From: Pichia kudriavzevii | Lineage: Eukaryota; Ascomycota; Pichiomycetes; Pichiales; Pichiaceae | Length of the DNA stretch: 64,000 nucleotides | Assembly: GCF_003054445.1 (NCBI RefSeq) | Contig: NC_042510.1 | Span: 992,001-1,056,000 of the forward strand | Direction of reading: 5' to 3' | Part shown: positions 1 to 9,017 of the stretch, in pieces | Layout of the letters: each line of letters opens with the position of its first letter | Position numbering within the stretch: position 1 is the stretch's first letter | The notes under the pieces: model-generated | Seen by the model: only the letters and a program-made list of their open reading frames with translations | What the model was told of the DNA's origin: nothing | The model's database searches: none | Program-made: the position numbers and the translations under genes

Positions 1-254
1 TTGTCTTGGTTATATTCCCATGGCATCTTCTGTTGCTCGTTGATTTGGGGGTACACTGTACTCCCTATTTCTTCACAGGGAGGACGACGACTCTCATAAT
101 ATTGGATTTTTTCTAAAGGTGTCCCCTCCTGAGCAGCGTGTCGTGGTAGATCAGTTTCTCCTCCACTATCCTGTACAAAAATCATTTCTAGCAATGAGTT
201 CTTGCTTATCGGTTTGCTATGTGGTGCAAACACTGAACCTGTAATTGAGCTCAT
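1..254 (-). CDS. Partial unknown gene, 5' part only, runs off the left edge
   Basis: An ATG-initiated frame on the minus strand begins at 254 and stays open for 84 codons to the window edge. The visible peptide starts MSSITGSVFAPHSKPISKNS and continues hydrophilic, with a charged middle part and no signal peptide or membrane segment. I do not recognise it. It is divergent from VPH1, and the 336 bp between the two starts would be a shared promoter. Its uninterrupted frame up to the edge and the divergent layout support a real gene, but 84 codons is too short to exclude chance. Confidence 0.5.
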   Translation of the reverse strand, partial: MSSITGSVFAPHSKPISKNSLLEMIFVQDSGGETDLPRHAAQEGTPLEKIQYYESRRPPCEEIGSTVYPQINEQQKMPWEYNQD

Positions 255-590
255 GTTGACCTTTTGCTACACAATCTAGTAAAAGTGCTGTTTTGCAGCT
301 GAGCCTCTAGCAGCAAGCAGCAAGCAGCAAACATCCGTACACCGCACGTGACTTATACTTTTTTTTATTTTTTTTTTTCTGATTTTGATTTTCCTGTAGA
401 TTTGGCTGCTTTCTAATTGAGATGCTTTACTATTGGGACCTGATACATTTTCTGATTGAAAGAGTAATACCCGGATATTCGATATCTCTTGGATACACAT
501 AACTCAATTCCTCTCTATCTGATTCTCTCTGTTTTTTCTGAAGAATTATTGTTCTAGCAAACGCATTGGAGGATTAGAATAGAAGTAACA
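255..590. promoter_or_regulatory. Divergent promoter region of the unknown gene and VPH1
   Basis: This spacer of about 340 bp lies between two divergent starts. It holds a perfect E-box CACGTG at 345-350, in the context GCACGTGAC, the type of site bound by Cbf1/Pho4-class bHLH factors in yeasts, and a T-rich tract at 359-380. No RNA gene is visible. Regulation through the E-box is inference. Confidence 0.45.
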
Positions 591-3157
591 ATGCCCGAGA
601 ATGAAGCTATTTTCCGTAAGTATTCTACTGTCCTTGTTGAAGCAATCTTGATTTTGACAGCCGAATGTGATACTAACCTCCCCACCATTTGATTGCAGGC
701 TCTGCGGAAATGTCAATGGTCCAACTCTATATTCCTACTGAAATCTCCCGGGAATCCATTTATTCTTTGGGAAAGTTAGGTAAAGTTGAATTTCGTGATT
801 TAAATAAGAATGTCAACCAGTTCCAACGTTTATTTGTTGATGAAATCAGGAAATTGGATAACGTTGAAAGACAATACAGATACTTGATCAAAGTAATGGA
901 GGAACATGGCATTAATCCAATTGAGAATTTGGCTGTTGATTACGAGGCAAACATTAAGAATCCCCTATCTACAGCACAACTGGAGGAAATTTGTTCTTCA
1001 GCTGAGCTATTTGAAAAAAGGGTTTCTGAACTATCCGATTCTGCAGACGATCTTATGAAGAAACAAGCTGACTTGAAGCAACATCAACAGGTTTTATTTG
1101 CCGCTGAAGAGTATTTCAATTCTGAAGATACCAGAAATCTAATTGACTTAAGCGAGGCTCCTTACTCACCACAAATGAGCGGCGAGACACTGGAAGGTGG
1201 GGTGTTTGCAGAGGTTGAATCGAACTTTATAACCGGTGTTATTCCTAGAGAAAAAGTTCCTATCTTGGAGAAGATTCTATGGAGAGTTTTGAGAGGTAAC
1301 TTACTTTTTAAAACTACTGAAATTGAATCTAAAATGTATGATTCCAAGGCCAAGGAGTTTGTTGACAAGAACTCTTTTATTATTTTCTCTCATGGTGAAT
1401 TGATACTATCGAGAATTCGCAAAATTTGTGAATCTTTGGATGCTGATTTATATTCTGTCAATGTTGACTCAAAACTCAGATTGAACCAACAGAAGCAAAC
1501 CAATGATAAATTGACCGATATCACCAATGTTTTGGAAACTACAAATTTAACTTTACTCACTGAATTAAGAGTTTTATCAAGTGAGATTGATAACTGGGTC
1601 AAATGCATTAAGTTGGAGAAGTCTGTTTACACAACTATGAATAAATGCCACTATGACTTGGGTAGAAAATGTTTGATTTCCGAAGGTTGGGTTCCATCGG
1701 ATGAAGTTGCCGTCGTACAAGAGACTCTCGAGGATTGTTCAACCAGATTTTCTGGTGATGCAGAATCTGTTTTCCCGATTGTTATGAACGTAGTAGCTAC
1801 AACGAAGACACCACCAACTTACCACAGAACCAACAAGTTCACAGAAGCCTACCAAGCAATGTGTGACTCCTATGGTATTGCTACCTACCGTGAAGTCAAT
1901 GCTGCTCTACCAACATCGGCAACGTTCCCATTTTTGTTTGCTGTTATGTTTGGTGATATGGGCCATGGGTTCATTATGTTTTTGTCTGCTTTAGTTTTAG
2001 TTTTGAACGAAAAGACAATCAGCAGAATGAAGAGAGATGAAATCTTTGATATGGCATACAGCGGACGCTATATTTTGTTAATGATGGGGTTTTTCTCAAT
2101 GTACACTGGGTTCCTCTATAACGATATTTTTTCGATTTCAATGACTCTCTTCAAATCGGGTTGGGCATGGCCATCTAAATGGAAAGAAGGTGAATTGATT
2201 GAGGCGCACCAGGTGGGCACCTATATTGCTGGTCTTGATCCTGCATGGCATGGTGCTGAGAATGCACTATTGTTTTCGAATTCGTATAAGATGAAGCTAT
2301 CCATTTTGCTTGGGTTCATTCACATGTCGTATTCGTATGTTTTCTCACTTGTTAATGCACTTCATTTCAAATCGCTCATTGACATTGTTGGTAATTTCAT
2401 TCCAGGGTTTATTTTCATGCATGGCATTTTCGGCTATTTGACCATCTGTATTGTTTACAAATGGTGTATTGACTGGGTTGCAATTGAAAAACCGGCTCCA
2501 AGCTTGTTAAACATGTTGATCAATATGTTCTTGTCGCCAGGTAAAGTTGACGATGAGTTGTATCCAGGACAAGCAACCGTGCAAGTGTTTCTACTTCTAG
2601 CAGCCTTGGTTTGTGTTCCATGTTTGTTATTGATCAAACCATTATGGTTCAAGCATCAAGAGTCGAAGAAGAGGTACATTTCTCTGTCCAACACTGAGAT
2701 TGACGAGGAAAATACAAGTGATGAAAACAACCTATTATCTAATGTTGACATTACAGAAGACGAGGAGCATGAGGAACATACCTTTGGTGATGTCATGATT
2801 CACCAGGTCATCCATACCATTGAGTTCTGCTTGAACTGTGTCTCCCATACGGCGTCCTATTTACGTTTGTGGGCGTTATCGCTAGCACATGCGCAGTTGT
2901 CGTCTGTTTTATGGTCCATGACCATTGGTGGCAGTTTCAAAATAACCGGGTTTGGCGGCTCCATCTTTATCTTTTTCATGTTTGGCATGTGGTTTGTGTT
3001 AACTGTTTGTATTTTGGTTGTTATGGAAGGTACGTCTGCGATGTTACATGCCTTGAGATTACATTGGGTCGAGTCCATGTCCAAATTCTTTGAAGGAGAA
3101 GGTACGCCATTTGAACCTTACTCCTTTTCGAGCATCTTGGCCGAAGACGCAGCCTAG
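591..3157 (+). CDS. VPH1: V-ATPase subunit a, vacuolar isoform (one intron)
   Basis: This is the membrane subunit a of the V0 sector, which forms the proton half-channels of the V-ATPase at the vacuole. The coding sequence is join(591..615, 699..3157), 827 residues. Exon 1 encodes MPENEAIF plus one base, and splicing restores the sequence IFRSAEM expected from S. cerevisiae Vph1 (AIFRSAEM). The N-terminal half is the cytoplasmic arm. The C-terminal half carries about eight membrane helices, with the invariant SYLRLWALSLAHAQLS segment whose arginine is essential for proton transport, and ends with the conserved LHWVESMSKFF. An acidic loop lies at about residues 680-710. Similarity is closer to Vph1 than to the Golgi isoform Stv1. 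Length matches the family (840 in S. cerevisiae). Without the intron, translation would have to begin at an internal ATG (710) and lose the conserved N-terminus. Confidence 0.96.
616..698 (+). other. VPH1: Spliceosomal intron of VPH1
   Basis: The 83-nt intron starts with GTAAGT (616-621), has the perfect yeast branch site TACTAAC at 671-677 and ends in TTGCAG at 693-698. It interrupts codon 9, and joining the exons gives CGC (Arg), as in the family consensus FRSAEM. The position very near the start codon is typical of hemiascomycete introns. As I recall it, the S. cerevisiae orthologue has no intron. Confidence 0.93.
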
Positions 3158-3185
3158 GTGGTTCCTCTGCTCGTCAAGTGTGCAG

Positions 3186-3326
3186 ATACAAATACAAATA
3201 CAAATACAAATACAAATGCCTATACAGATATACATATTATATACAAACACATATACAGATGCAAACACATATACAGATGCAAACACATATTATATACACA
3301 CATATACAGATGCAAACACATACAAG
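3186..3326. repeat. Microsatellite cluster: (ATACAA)n and an 18-bp CACATATACAGATGCAAA unit
   Basis: About five copies of the hexamer ATACAA occupy 3186-3217. They are followed by three copies of an 18-bp unit CACATATACAGATGCAAA between about 3248 and 3320, the third displaced by a short ATATTATATACA insert. The cluster starts about 30 bp after the VPH1 stop and so probably lies in its 3' UTR. Confidence 0.85.
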
Positions 3327-4316
3327 TAAGTATCACATACACACCACGCCCGCCTTTTTAATGGCGGAAATGCCGCACACACCCCCAAACCAGGAATGCC
3401 GCACATTGCCGGCCGTGCGGCGTTTGTTGGCTTCTTAGCGGTAAACAGTAGGACTATGGTGGACACCTCCTTCTAGCCCCCCTCCCTTGTTCACCGTGTG
3501 CCCATTAGATACGACTATTTTAACATACTTCTCGAGCATCTCCTACCTGGAGCTACACTTATCCCTCCCTTATACAACACGTCTCTCTCCCCTCCCCCTC
3601 CCCCTCCCATGTCCTCACCTCCCCGTCCCTCTCCGGCGTCGGACATTCTGCGTCCACTCACCGCCGGCACGCGATGCCGCACCCTTCTCTGGCCTCTTTT
3701 GACGTCTTGACAGACCCCTCGAATTGCGCGCTAAGAGTGTGACAGAAAACGGAATCGGACACAAACCATAGGCTGCCGAGCCCCCTGTGTCCTCTTGCAC
3801 CATCTAGCAATATCTCTTAGCGGGTGCAACTAAGAGGTGTTTTTTTCCTCACCTTTTGTTTGCCAGTGCCTTAGCGGGTAGGTGTATGTTTCTACAATGT
3901 ACCTCTTGGAGGAGGTTGGGCAAGTGTGTGTCTCCACATTGTCTGCATTCAAACAAATACTGCACGCAAACACATACTATACAGGTTGGCATTGCCAATA
4001 GTATCTTTTCTATCTAGTAGGTTCCAACGGGTCATCTACCCGGTAACCCGGAGAACCGCCTAATGCTGAGTATGTGTATGTTACAACGTGGCAAAAGCAC
4101 AGCTGCTAGATAGGAAACACTTGCCATTTGCAGCATCCCGCTCGCTGTTTATTGATAGGACACTCTTAGAGGTAGTTGCTTTTTTTTTTTTCACTATCAG
4201 AGACACACTCCATTGTCTTTATCAGAGTTCTATCAAAGGCGGGGATCGTGCCTGTGTACACACTTTCAAACATTTTCACAATAAGACATCGTTGGTGTAA
4301 CTACTTACCGGATCCA

Positions 4317-4324
4317 TATATAAG
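4317..4324 (+). promoter_or_regulatory. TATA box of the UGA4-type permease
   Basis: TATATAAG lies 153 bp upstream of the first ATG and is followed by a long C/T-rich tract, the usual arrangement of a regulated yeast promoter. In S. cerevisiae, UGA4 is controlled by GATA factors and Uga3. A GATAA (minus strand, 4220 region) and a palindromic CGG-type site (4028-4042) lie upstream, which is consistent but unproven. Confidence 0.6.
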
Positions 4325-4477
4325 ACCTAGTATCTGCTCTTTGATCCTCCCTCCCTCACCCCTTTTCCTTCTCTGCGTATCTTTACTTTGTTCTCTTCTG
4401 GCCACTGTTTCTTCTCCCTATCCACCCTGTCCTTGTCTCTCTGTATATTGTACATCTGTTAGTCATCGTCAGCAACT

Positions 4478-6172
4478 ATGGGATTTGAGGAATTCGCACA
4501 CACAACGTCGCATAGACCACATCCTCTAAGGAGCATGTCTTCTAGATTCGACGATATCAAATCACAGGAAAACTCTCTAAGAAATATCGATGCCACTCAT
4601 ACTGCTGGTGATGTGGACTTATTGGCAGAAATTGGTTATAAACAGGAACTAAAGAGAACCTTCTCCACGTTCCAGGTTTTCGGTATTGCATACTCCATCA
4701 TGGGACTACTACCATCCATTGCCTCCCTTACGGGCCTTGGTCTAAGCGCCGGACCAGCAGGTTTCCTTTGGGGGTGGTTTAGTTCGTGTGTCATGATTGT
4801 CTCTGTTGGTTTATCAATGGCAGAGCTGGCCTCGTCGATTCCAACATCGGGTGGTCTCTACTATTGGACTTACTATTATTCTCCAGAGAGATATAGAGTC
4901 ATATCTTCTTACTTTATTGGCTTTTGTAATGCATTGGCTTTATGTGCGGGTTTGGTGTCCATTTGTTACGGTAACGCAGAAGAAATCATTGCAGCTGTTT
5001 ATCTCTCACATGAAGGCTTTGAAATTAATAGGGGGAAAATCTATGGTGTCTTTGTTGGTTGCGTCATCACACAAGCATTTGCCACTTGTTTGTCCTCTAA
5101 ACACATTGCTTGGCTTCAATCAACTTCTGCTATTTGTAATACCGGCTTGATTCTGTTGTTCTTTATTGCAGTTCCAATTGGCCAAAAGGTAAATAATGGT
5201 GGATTCAATGATGGTAAATTCATGTTTGGTAAAGTGGAGAATTTCAGCGATTGGCCAATAGGTTTCCAGTTTGTCCTATCGTTATTCCCTGCTATTTGGA
5301 CTATTGGTGCATTTGATTCGTGTGTTCATATGTCCGAAGAGGCTAAGAATGCCTCTCATGGTGTTCCAATCGGTATTATCTCTTCAATTTCCTTTTGTTC
5401 AATGTTGGGATTCTTCATTATTATTGTTATCAACGCCTGTGTTAGTAAAGATTTGTTGGCTGTCATTAACACCGATAGTGGATTCCCATTAGCTCAACTA
5501 ATTTCAGACTCAATGGGTAAGAGATGGGCTGTCGCATTTATGTCATTAATTTCCTTCTGCCAGTGGCTAATGGGTGCATCCATTTTAACTGCTCTATCTA
5601 GACAAATCTGGGCATTTGCTAGAGATGATGGCTTGCCATTCTCTTCATACATCAAGGTTGTCCACCCAACCTATAAAGTTCCGTTCAGAGCTGTCATCTT
5701 TGCTGCTTGCGTCTCCATTGCCCTAGGATGCTTGTGTCTTGCAGGTAGTACCGCTGCCAGTGCCCTCTTCTCCTTGACTATCTCAGGTAATTATACCGCT
5801 TGGTGTGTCCCTGTCTTTTTAAGATTGACTTTTGGTAAGTCGAGATTTAAACCAGGTCCTTTCTACTTGGGTCCAACGTTGTCTGTTTTGAACGGTTGGA
5901 TCACAGTTTCCTGGGGGCTGTTTGTCTTTGTGGTTGCAATGATTCCAAGTACAAAAGTTGTTGACAAAACAAGCATGAACTATACTGTAGTGATTACTTT
6001 TGGTGTCTGGATTTTATCAATGATTTACTTTTTTGTTTACAGATACAAAGTGTATCACGGTCCAAAGTCTAACTTGTCACCAGAGGATGAAATCATTAGT
6101 GAACATGAGAGTATCAATGATGTTCATGTTCAACCTCTCCCAAAAAACCTAGAAAATTTTTCTGCTGCTTGA
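4478..6172 (+). CDS. UGA4: GABA/amino-acid permease, Uga4 type (APC superfamily)
   Basis: The 564-residue protein is a 12-helix amino acid/choline permease. The segment LLAEIGYKQELKRTFSTFQVFGIAYSIMG is nearly identical to S. cerevisiae Uga4, which imports GABA and delta-aminolevulinic acid at the vacuolar membrane, and the match continues through SSIPTSGGLYYWTYYYSPE, AIWTIGAFDSCVHMSEEAKNA and CQWLMGASILTALSRQIWAFARD. The N-terminal 50 residues and the acidic C-terminal tail are cytosolic. The first ATG (4478) adds 19 residues before a second candidate start at 4535 (MSSRFDDIKS), and either could be used. Related permeases of this family carry choline or other amines, so the substrate is inferred. 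It is the second of a run of plus-strand genes, with its own TATA box. Confidence 0.88.
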   Translation: MGFEEFAHTTSHRPHPLRSMSSRFDDIKSQENSLRNIDATHTAGDVDLLAEIGYKQELKRTFSTFQVFGIAYSIMGLLPSIASLTGLGLSAGPAGFLWGWFSSCVMIVSVGLSMAELASSIPTSGGLYYWTYYYSPERYRVISSYFIGFCNALALCAGLVSICYGNAEEIIAAVYLSHEGFEINRGKIYGVFVGCVITQAFATCLSSKHIAWLQSTSAICNTGLILLFFIAVPIGQKVNNGGFNDGKFMFGKVENFSDWPIGFQFVLSLFPAIWTIGAFDSCVHMSEEAKNASHGVPIGIISSISFCSMLGFFIIIVINACVSKDLLAVINTDSGFPLAQLISDSMGKRWAVAFMSLISFCQWLMGASILTALSRQIWAFARDDGLPFSSYIKVVHPTYKVPFRAVIFAACVSIALGCLCLAGSTAASALFSLTISGNYTAWCVPVFLRLTFGKSRFKPGPFYLGPTLSVLNGWITVSWGLFVFVVAMIPSTKVVDKTSMNYTVVITFGVWILSMIYFFVYRYKVYHGPKSNLSPEDEIISEHESINDVHVQPLPKNLENFSAA

Positions 6173-6453
6173 TTAAACTTTAAATTTGTAAACTATTCAA
6201 ACAAAGCTTCTTTGGACCCTCTTGGACTTGATTAACATTTGTGTAACTGTCTACGGTTATTTTATTCTAACTTTAATACAATTTAATTCTTCTTTTAAAT
6301 ACAGGTGGGGAAAAAAATAAGTAGTTGACGAGCCCCATTTCGCTTTGTAGTAAAATCCGCAGTGAGAGTCAAAAAAACATCAAGACTTCACTTCTTTTGA
6401 GAAACCAACAGATGGCACCAGGATAGTACTTTTCCATTGAAAAGCAATCTACA

Positions 6454-7557
6454 ATGTCAGATATCATTGAACCCAAAAGCAGACTCCGCTCTATAGAAGA
6501 TCTAGAGGCATTTCAAAGCTCGCAAACATATAATGACGTTTACACATACGTGGAAAGACTAGCCCTCTCAGTCCATGGACTTGAATTGACAGATCCTACA
6601 TTACCAAAACCAAAGGAAATCCAATCACTCGTCTCTCTACTAGATAGTATTGACTCGATAATAGATTCTCACCCTGTCAAACAGGAAAGCAATAGCAGGT
6701 TTGGTAAAATCGAGTTTCATGATTTTTATGACGATTTACATAACACGTCAGTTGAACTGATATCCAAATTACCCTTCAATTTCTCTGAACAGCACACTAC
6801 AGACTTAAGTGCCTATCTGAACAATTCTTTTGGTGATAGGCAAAGAATAGATTATGGTTCAGGTCATGAGTTGAATTTTCTTTGCTTTTTATTAGGTCTT
6901 GATAAATTGAAGTACTTCCCCGAATCCCATGAACTTGATAAATCTGTTGTCTTGATTATATTTGCTAAATATTTGAAAATAATGCGCCGTTTACAATTGT
7001 TATACTGGTTAGAACCAGCAGGATCCCATGGGGTTTGGGGTTTGGATGATTATCATTTTTTGCCATTCCTATTTGGTGCTGCTCAATTGTCTCCGATGAA
7101 CAGACCGAGACCTTTAAGTATCCATAACGAAGACTACGTTGAGGAGTTTAAGGACAAATACTTTTATTTTGGTTGCGTAGATTTTATAAACAAGGTTAAA
7201 ACAGGCGCACAGTCTCTAAGGTGGACGTCGCCAATGTTGGATGATATCAGTGGCGTTAAAGCATGGAAAAAAATCGAAGAAGGTATGTTCAAGATGTACA
7301 AAGCAGAAGTTTTGGGGAAGTTGGCCGTTGTTCAACATTTTATCTTCACTACCATACTACCTTGTCCTGAATTGAAGGAAAACGGTGAAGCTGATGATAC
7401 CCATACTCATGACCACGATCACAATCATCATGGTCATTGCCACAGTCTAGACAATCCTCTAATCTCCACATGGGGCGATTGTTGTGGAATAAAAGTTCCT
7501 AGTGCGATTGCAGCCAAGGCGGCCCAACAGAATAAGCATAAAATACCGTTTGATTAA
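6454..7557 (+). CDS. RRD2: Protein phosphatase 2A activator (PTPA, peptidyl-prolyl isomerase)
   Basis: The 367-residue protein is a phosphotyrosyl phosphatase activator, which helps assemble active PP2A and PP2A-like phosphatases. Diagnostic blocks are SRFGKIEFHDFYDDL, RIDYGSGHELNF, LEPAGSHGVWGLDDYHFLPF, SPMLDDISGVK and the end WGDCCGIKVPSAIAAKA...IPFD. The short form and its C-terminal end match S. cerevisiae Rrd2/Ypa2 (358 residues) better than Rrd1. An insert at about residues 310-326 is unusually histidine-rich (THTHDHDHNHHGHCH), where the S. cerevisiae protein has only scattered histidines. It lies 62 bp from the 3' end of the convergent ESA1. Confidence 0.93.
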   Translation: MSDIIEPKSRLRSIEDLEAFQSSQTYNDVYTYVERLALSVHGLELTDPTLPKPKEIQSLVSLLDSIDSIIDSHPVKQESNSRFGKIEFHDFYDDLHNTSVELISKLPFNFSEQHTTDLSAYLNNSFGDRQRIDYGSGHELNFLCFLLGLDKLKYFPESHELDKSVVLIIFAKYLKIMRRLQLLYWLEPAGSHGVWGLDDYHFLPFLFGAAQLSPMNRPRPLSIHNEDYVEEFKDKYFYFGCVDFINKVKTGAQSLRWTSPMLDDISGVKAWKKIEEGMFKMYKAEVLGKLAVVQHFIFTTILPCPELKENGEADDTHTHDHDHNHHGHCHSLDNPLISTWGDCCGIKVPSAIAAKAAQQNKHKIPFD

Positions 7558-7619
7558 AACAGCGAGACATTGTTACAATGTTTATCATCCTTATCATTAC
7601 AAATACATATTTACATAAA

Positions 7620-9017
7620 TCACCAACCGAACCTTAATTGCGCAGCACTGAAAACAGGTGGTTTCCATTGTAATTTCTTCGGATCTAATTTGTGTTTCTT
7701 TTTCTTTTTTAGCTTCTCATGAGCTTGTTGCACTTGATCAGTTATACAAATAATGTGCTGTCCTTTATAATATCGAAGCATGTTCATAGTTTGTAGTGTA
7801 TGTAAGATATCCGTGGTTGTCATTGCAGTTTGCTGTGATATTTCTTCAACTGATATTTCGGATGGTTTTTGATCTATTAGTAATGCAGCAATTGTTTCTG
7901 CCCAAAATGCACGATAAGATAGTAAACCCAAGTCGGATAAGGGTTTCTCTGGGGATCCCACTTTCCCTTCCTTTTTGGATAACTCATAGGAAAATTGTAT
8001 GAGTAATTTACCATAACCGTGTCTTTGATATTGTGGTAATGTTAAGATACAAGCAACATTGTAACCATCAGCAGATTCTTTTTCTTTGGAGAAATAGCCA
8101 ACCAGATGGTGGCCATATTCATCTCTTCTTGTCATACAATAAAACAGAAATGGGTCGACATCATAATACAAAGTCTTATGGTCCAAAAATAATTTCGATA
8201 GTAAACAAAGGTTTCTACACCACGTTCTCTGATTTCGTCCATCAATTTCAAAAAATGAAACATAGTCATCACGATATATTTCATTACCCGGTGGATGTTG
8301 TAATGTACACTTTGATCTGAACCTTTCAAATTGCTTCTTTGACGCAAAGTAGTTTAACGAAAAGTCACATATGTATAACTGCTCCTCCTCTGTGAACTCT
8401 TGTGGGTATGGAGAAAAATACCATGGCTCAACTTCGTGATTTCCTATGATGACTTTGGTAAAGTTTCTGATTTTAGCCAATGCATGCACGTTATTCTGTG
8501 TCATCGAGCCACTTGTTCTCAATTTCTTAATCTCCTCTTCACGTGTTAACTCTTCGCCTTCTTTGACCAAACCTTGGACATTTAAGTTGTCTAGATCCAT
8601 TTCATCATCTTCTAACTTATTCTCAGACTGAACACTCAATTTCTTGTCAACATCTGGAGTCCCACTTTTTTCTTTCTGATTGGATGATGAACTCCTCTTT
8701 TTTTGTTTCTTTGTGTCCTTCTTTTGTGACGGTTCCTTGGGTAAAAGTAACGGTCTATGAAAGTCGATAACTTCCTCACCGATCCATTCATCCAACCTTT
8801 TGTTGAACTCGACATAATGCACGTAATATTTAGGTTTGCCCTTCTTCAACTGAAACGCTAAAATGTCTGCCAATCTGTAGGTATCATCCTTGAGCACGAA
8901 AACCTTCGATCCAGGTGTTATTTGCTTTGCTTTGAAAAGAGGGGTTTTCGCACGCTCCGGCGGGACTAAACTAGCTGCATCTAGCGTATCCAATGTTTGT
9001 TCGGTGTCAGAAGTCAT
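7620..9017 (-). CDS. ESA1: MYST histone acetyltransferase, catalytic subunit of NuA4
   Basis: The 465-residue protein is the essential acetyltransferase that modifies H4 and H2A.Z within NuA4/piccolo. After a short leader comes a chromo-barrel/Tudor-knot domain (about residues 20-85, KVFVLKDDTYRLADIL...YYVHYVEFNKRLDEW). A charged Lys/Ser linker follows, then the MYST domain from about residue 190: TLQHPPGNEIYRDDYVSFFEIDG, the catalytic cysteine in NVACILTLPQYQRHGYGKLLI and the glutamate in SPEKPLSDLGLLSYR. The C2HC finger of most MYST enzymes is degenerate (ICDFSLNYF, RFRSKC), as it is in S. cerevisiae Esa1. The end KPPVFSAAQLRFGW is the family C-terminus. The frame extends upstream only from a TTG, so the first ATG (9017) was chosen. 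Confidence 0.96.
   Translation of the reverse strand: MTSDTEQTLDTLDAASLVPPERAKTPLFKAKQITPGSKVFVLKDDTYRLADILAFQLKKGKPKYYVHYVEFNKRLDEWIGEEVIDFHRPLLLPKEPSQKKDTKKQKKRSSSSNQKEKSGTPDVDKKLSVQSENKLEDDEMDLDNLNVQGLVKEGEELTREEEIKKLRTSGSMTQNNVHALAKIRNFTKVIIGNHEVEPWYFSPYPQEFTEEEQLYICDFSLNYFASKKQFERFRSKCTLQHPPGNEIYRDDYVSFFEIDGRNQRTWCRNLCLLSKLFLDHKTLYYDVDPFLFYCMTRRDEYGHHLVGYFSKEKESADGYNVACILTLPQYQRHGYGKLLIQFSYELSKKEGKVGSPEKPLSDLGLLSYRAFWAETIAALLIDQKPSEISVEEISQQTAMTTTDILHTLQTMNMLRYYKGQHIICITDQVQQAHEKLKKKKKHKLDPKKLQWKPPVFSAAQLRFGW

Larger units (their letters stand above)
3158..4477. other. Intergenic region VPH1-UGA4 with microsatellites and UGA4 promoter
   Basis: No gene is visible in 1.3 kb; frames here are composition artefacts. 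Just after VPH1 is a microsatellite cluster (separate entry). From 3360 to 3800 the DNA is C-rich, with several runs of CCCCTCC type. The tail is a promoter: an inverted repeat CGGGT-N5-ACCCG at 4028-4042, a GATAA on the minus strand within 4219-4224 (TTATC), and a TATA box TATATAAG at 4317-4324 followed by a pyrimidine-rich leader up to the UGA4 start. Confidence 0.6.

Noticed and set aside
3487-3710. Pro/Leu-rich frames of about 70 codons between VPH1 and the permease
   Set aside because: They arise from C-rich, T-rich low-complexity DNA. They show no domain, and overlapping frames are equally long.
4328-4342. TAGTATCTGCTCTTT, resembling the U2 snRNA branch-recognition segment
   Set aside because: No U2 5' end or Sm site around it. 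It lies just after the TATA box of the permease gene, in its leader.
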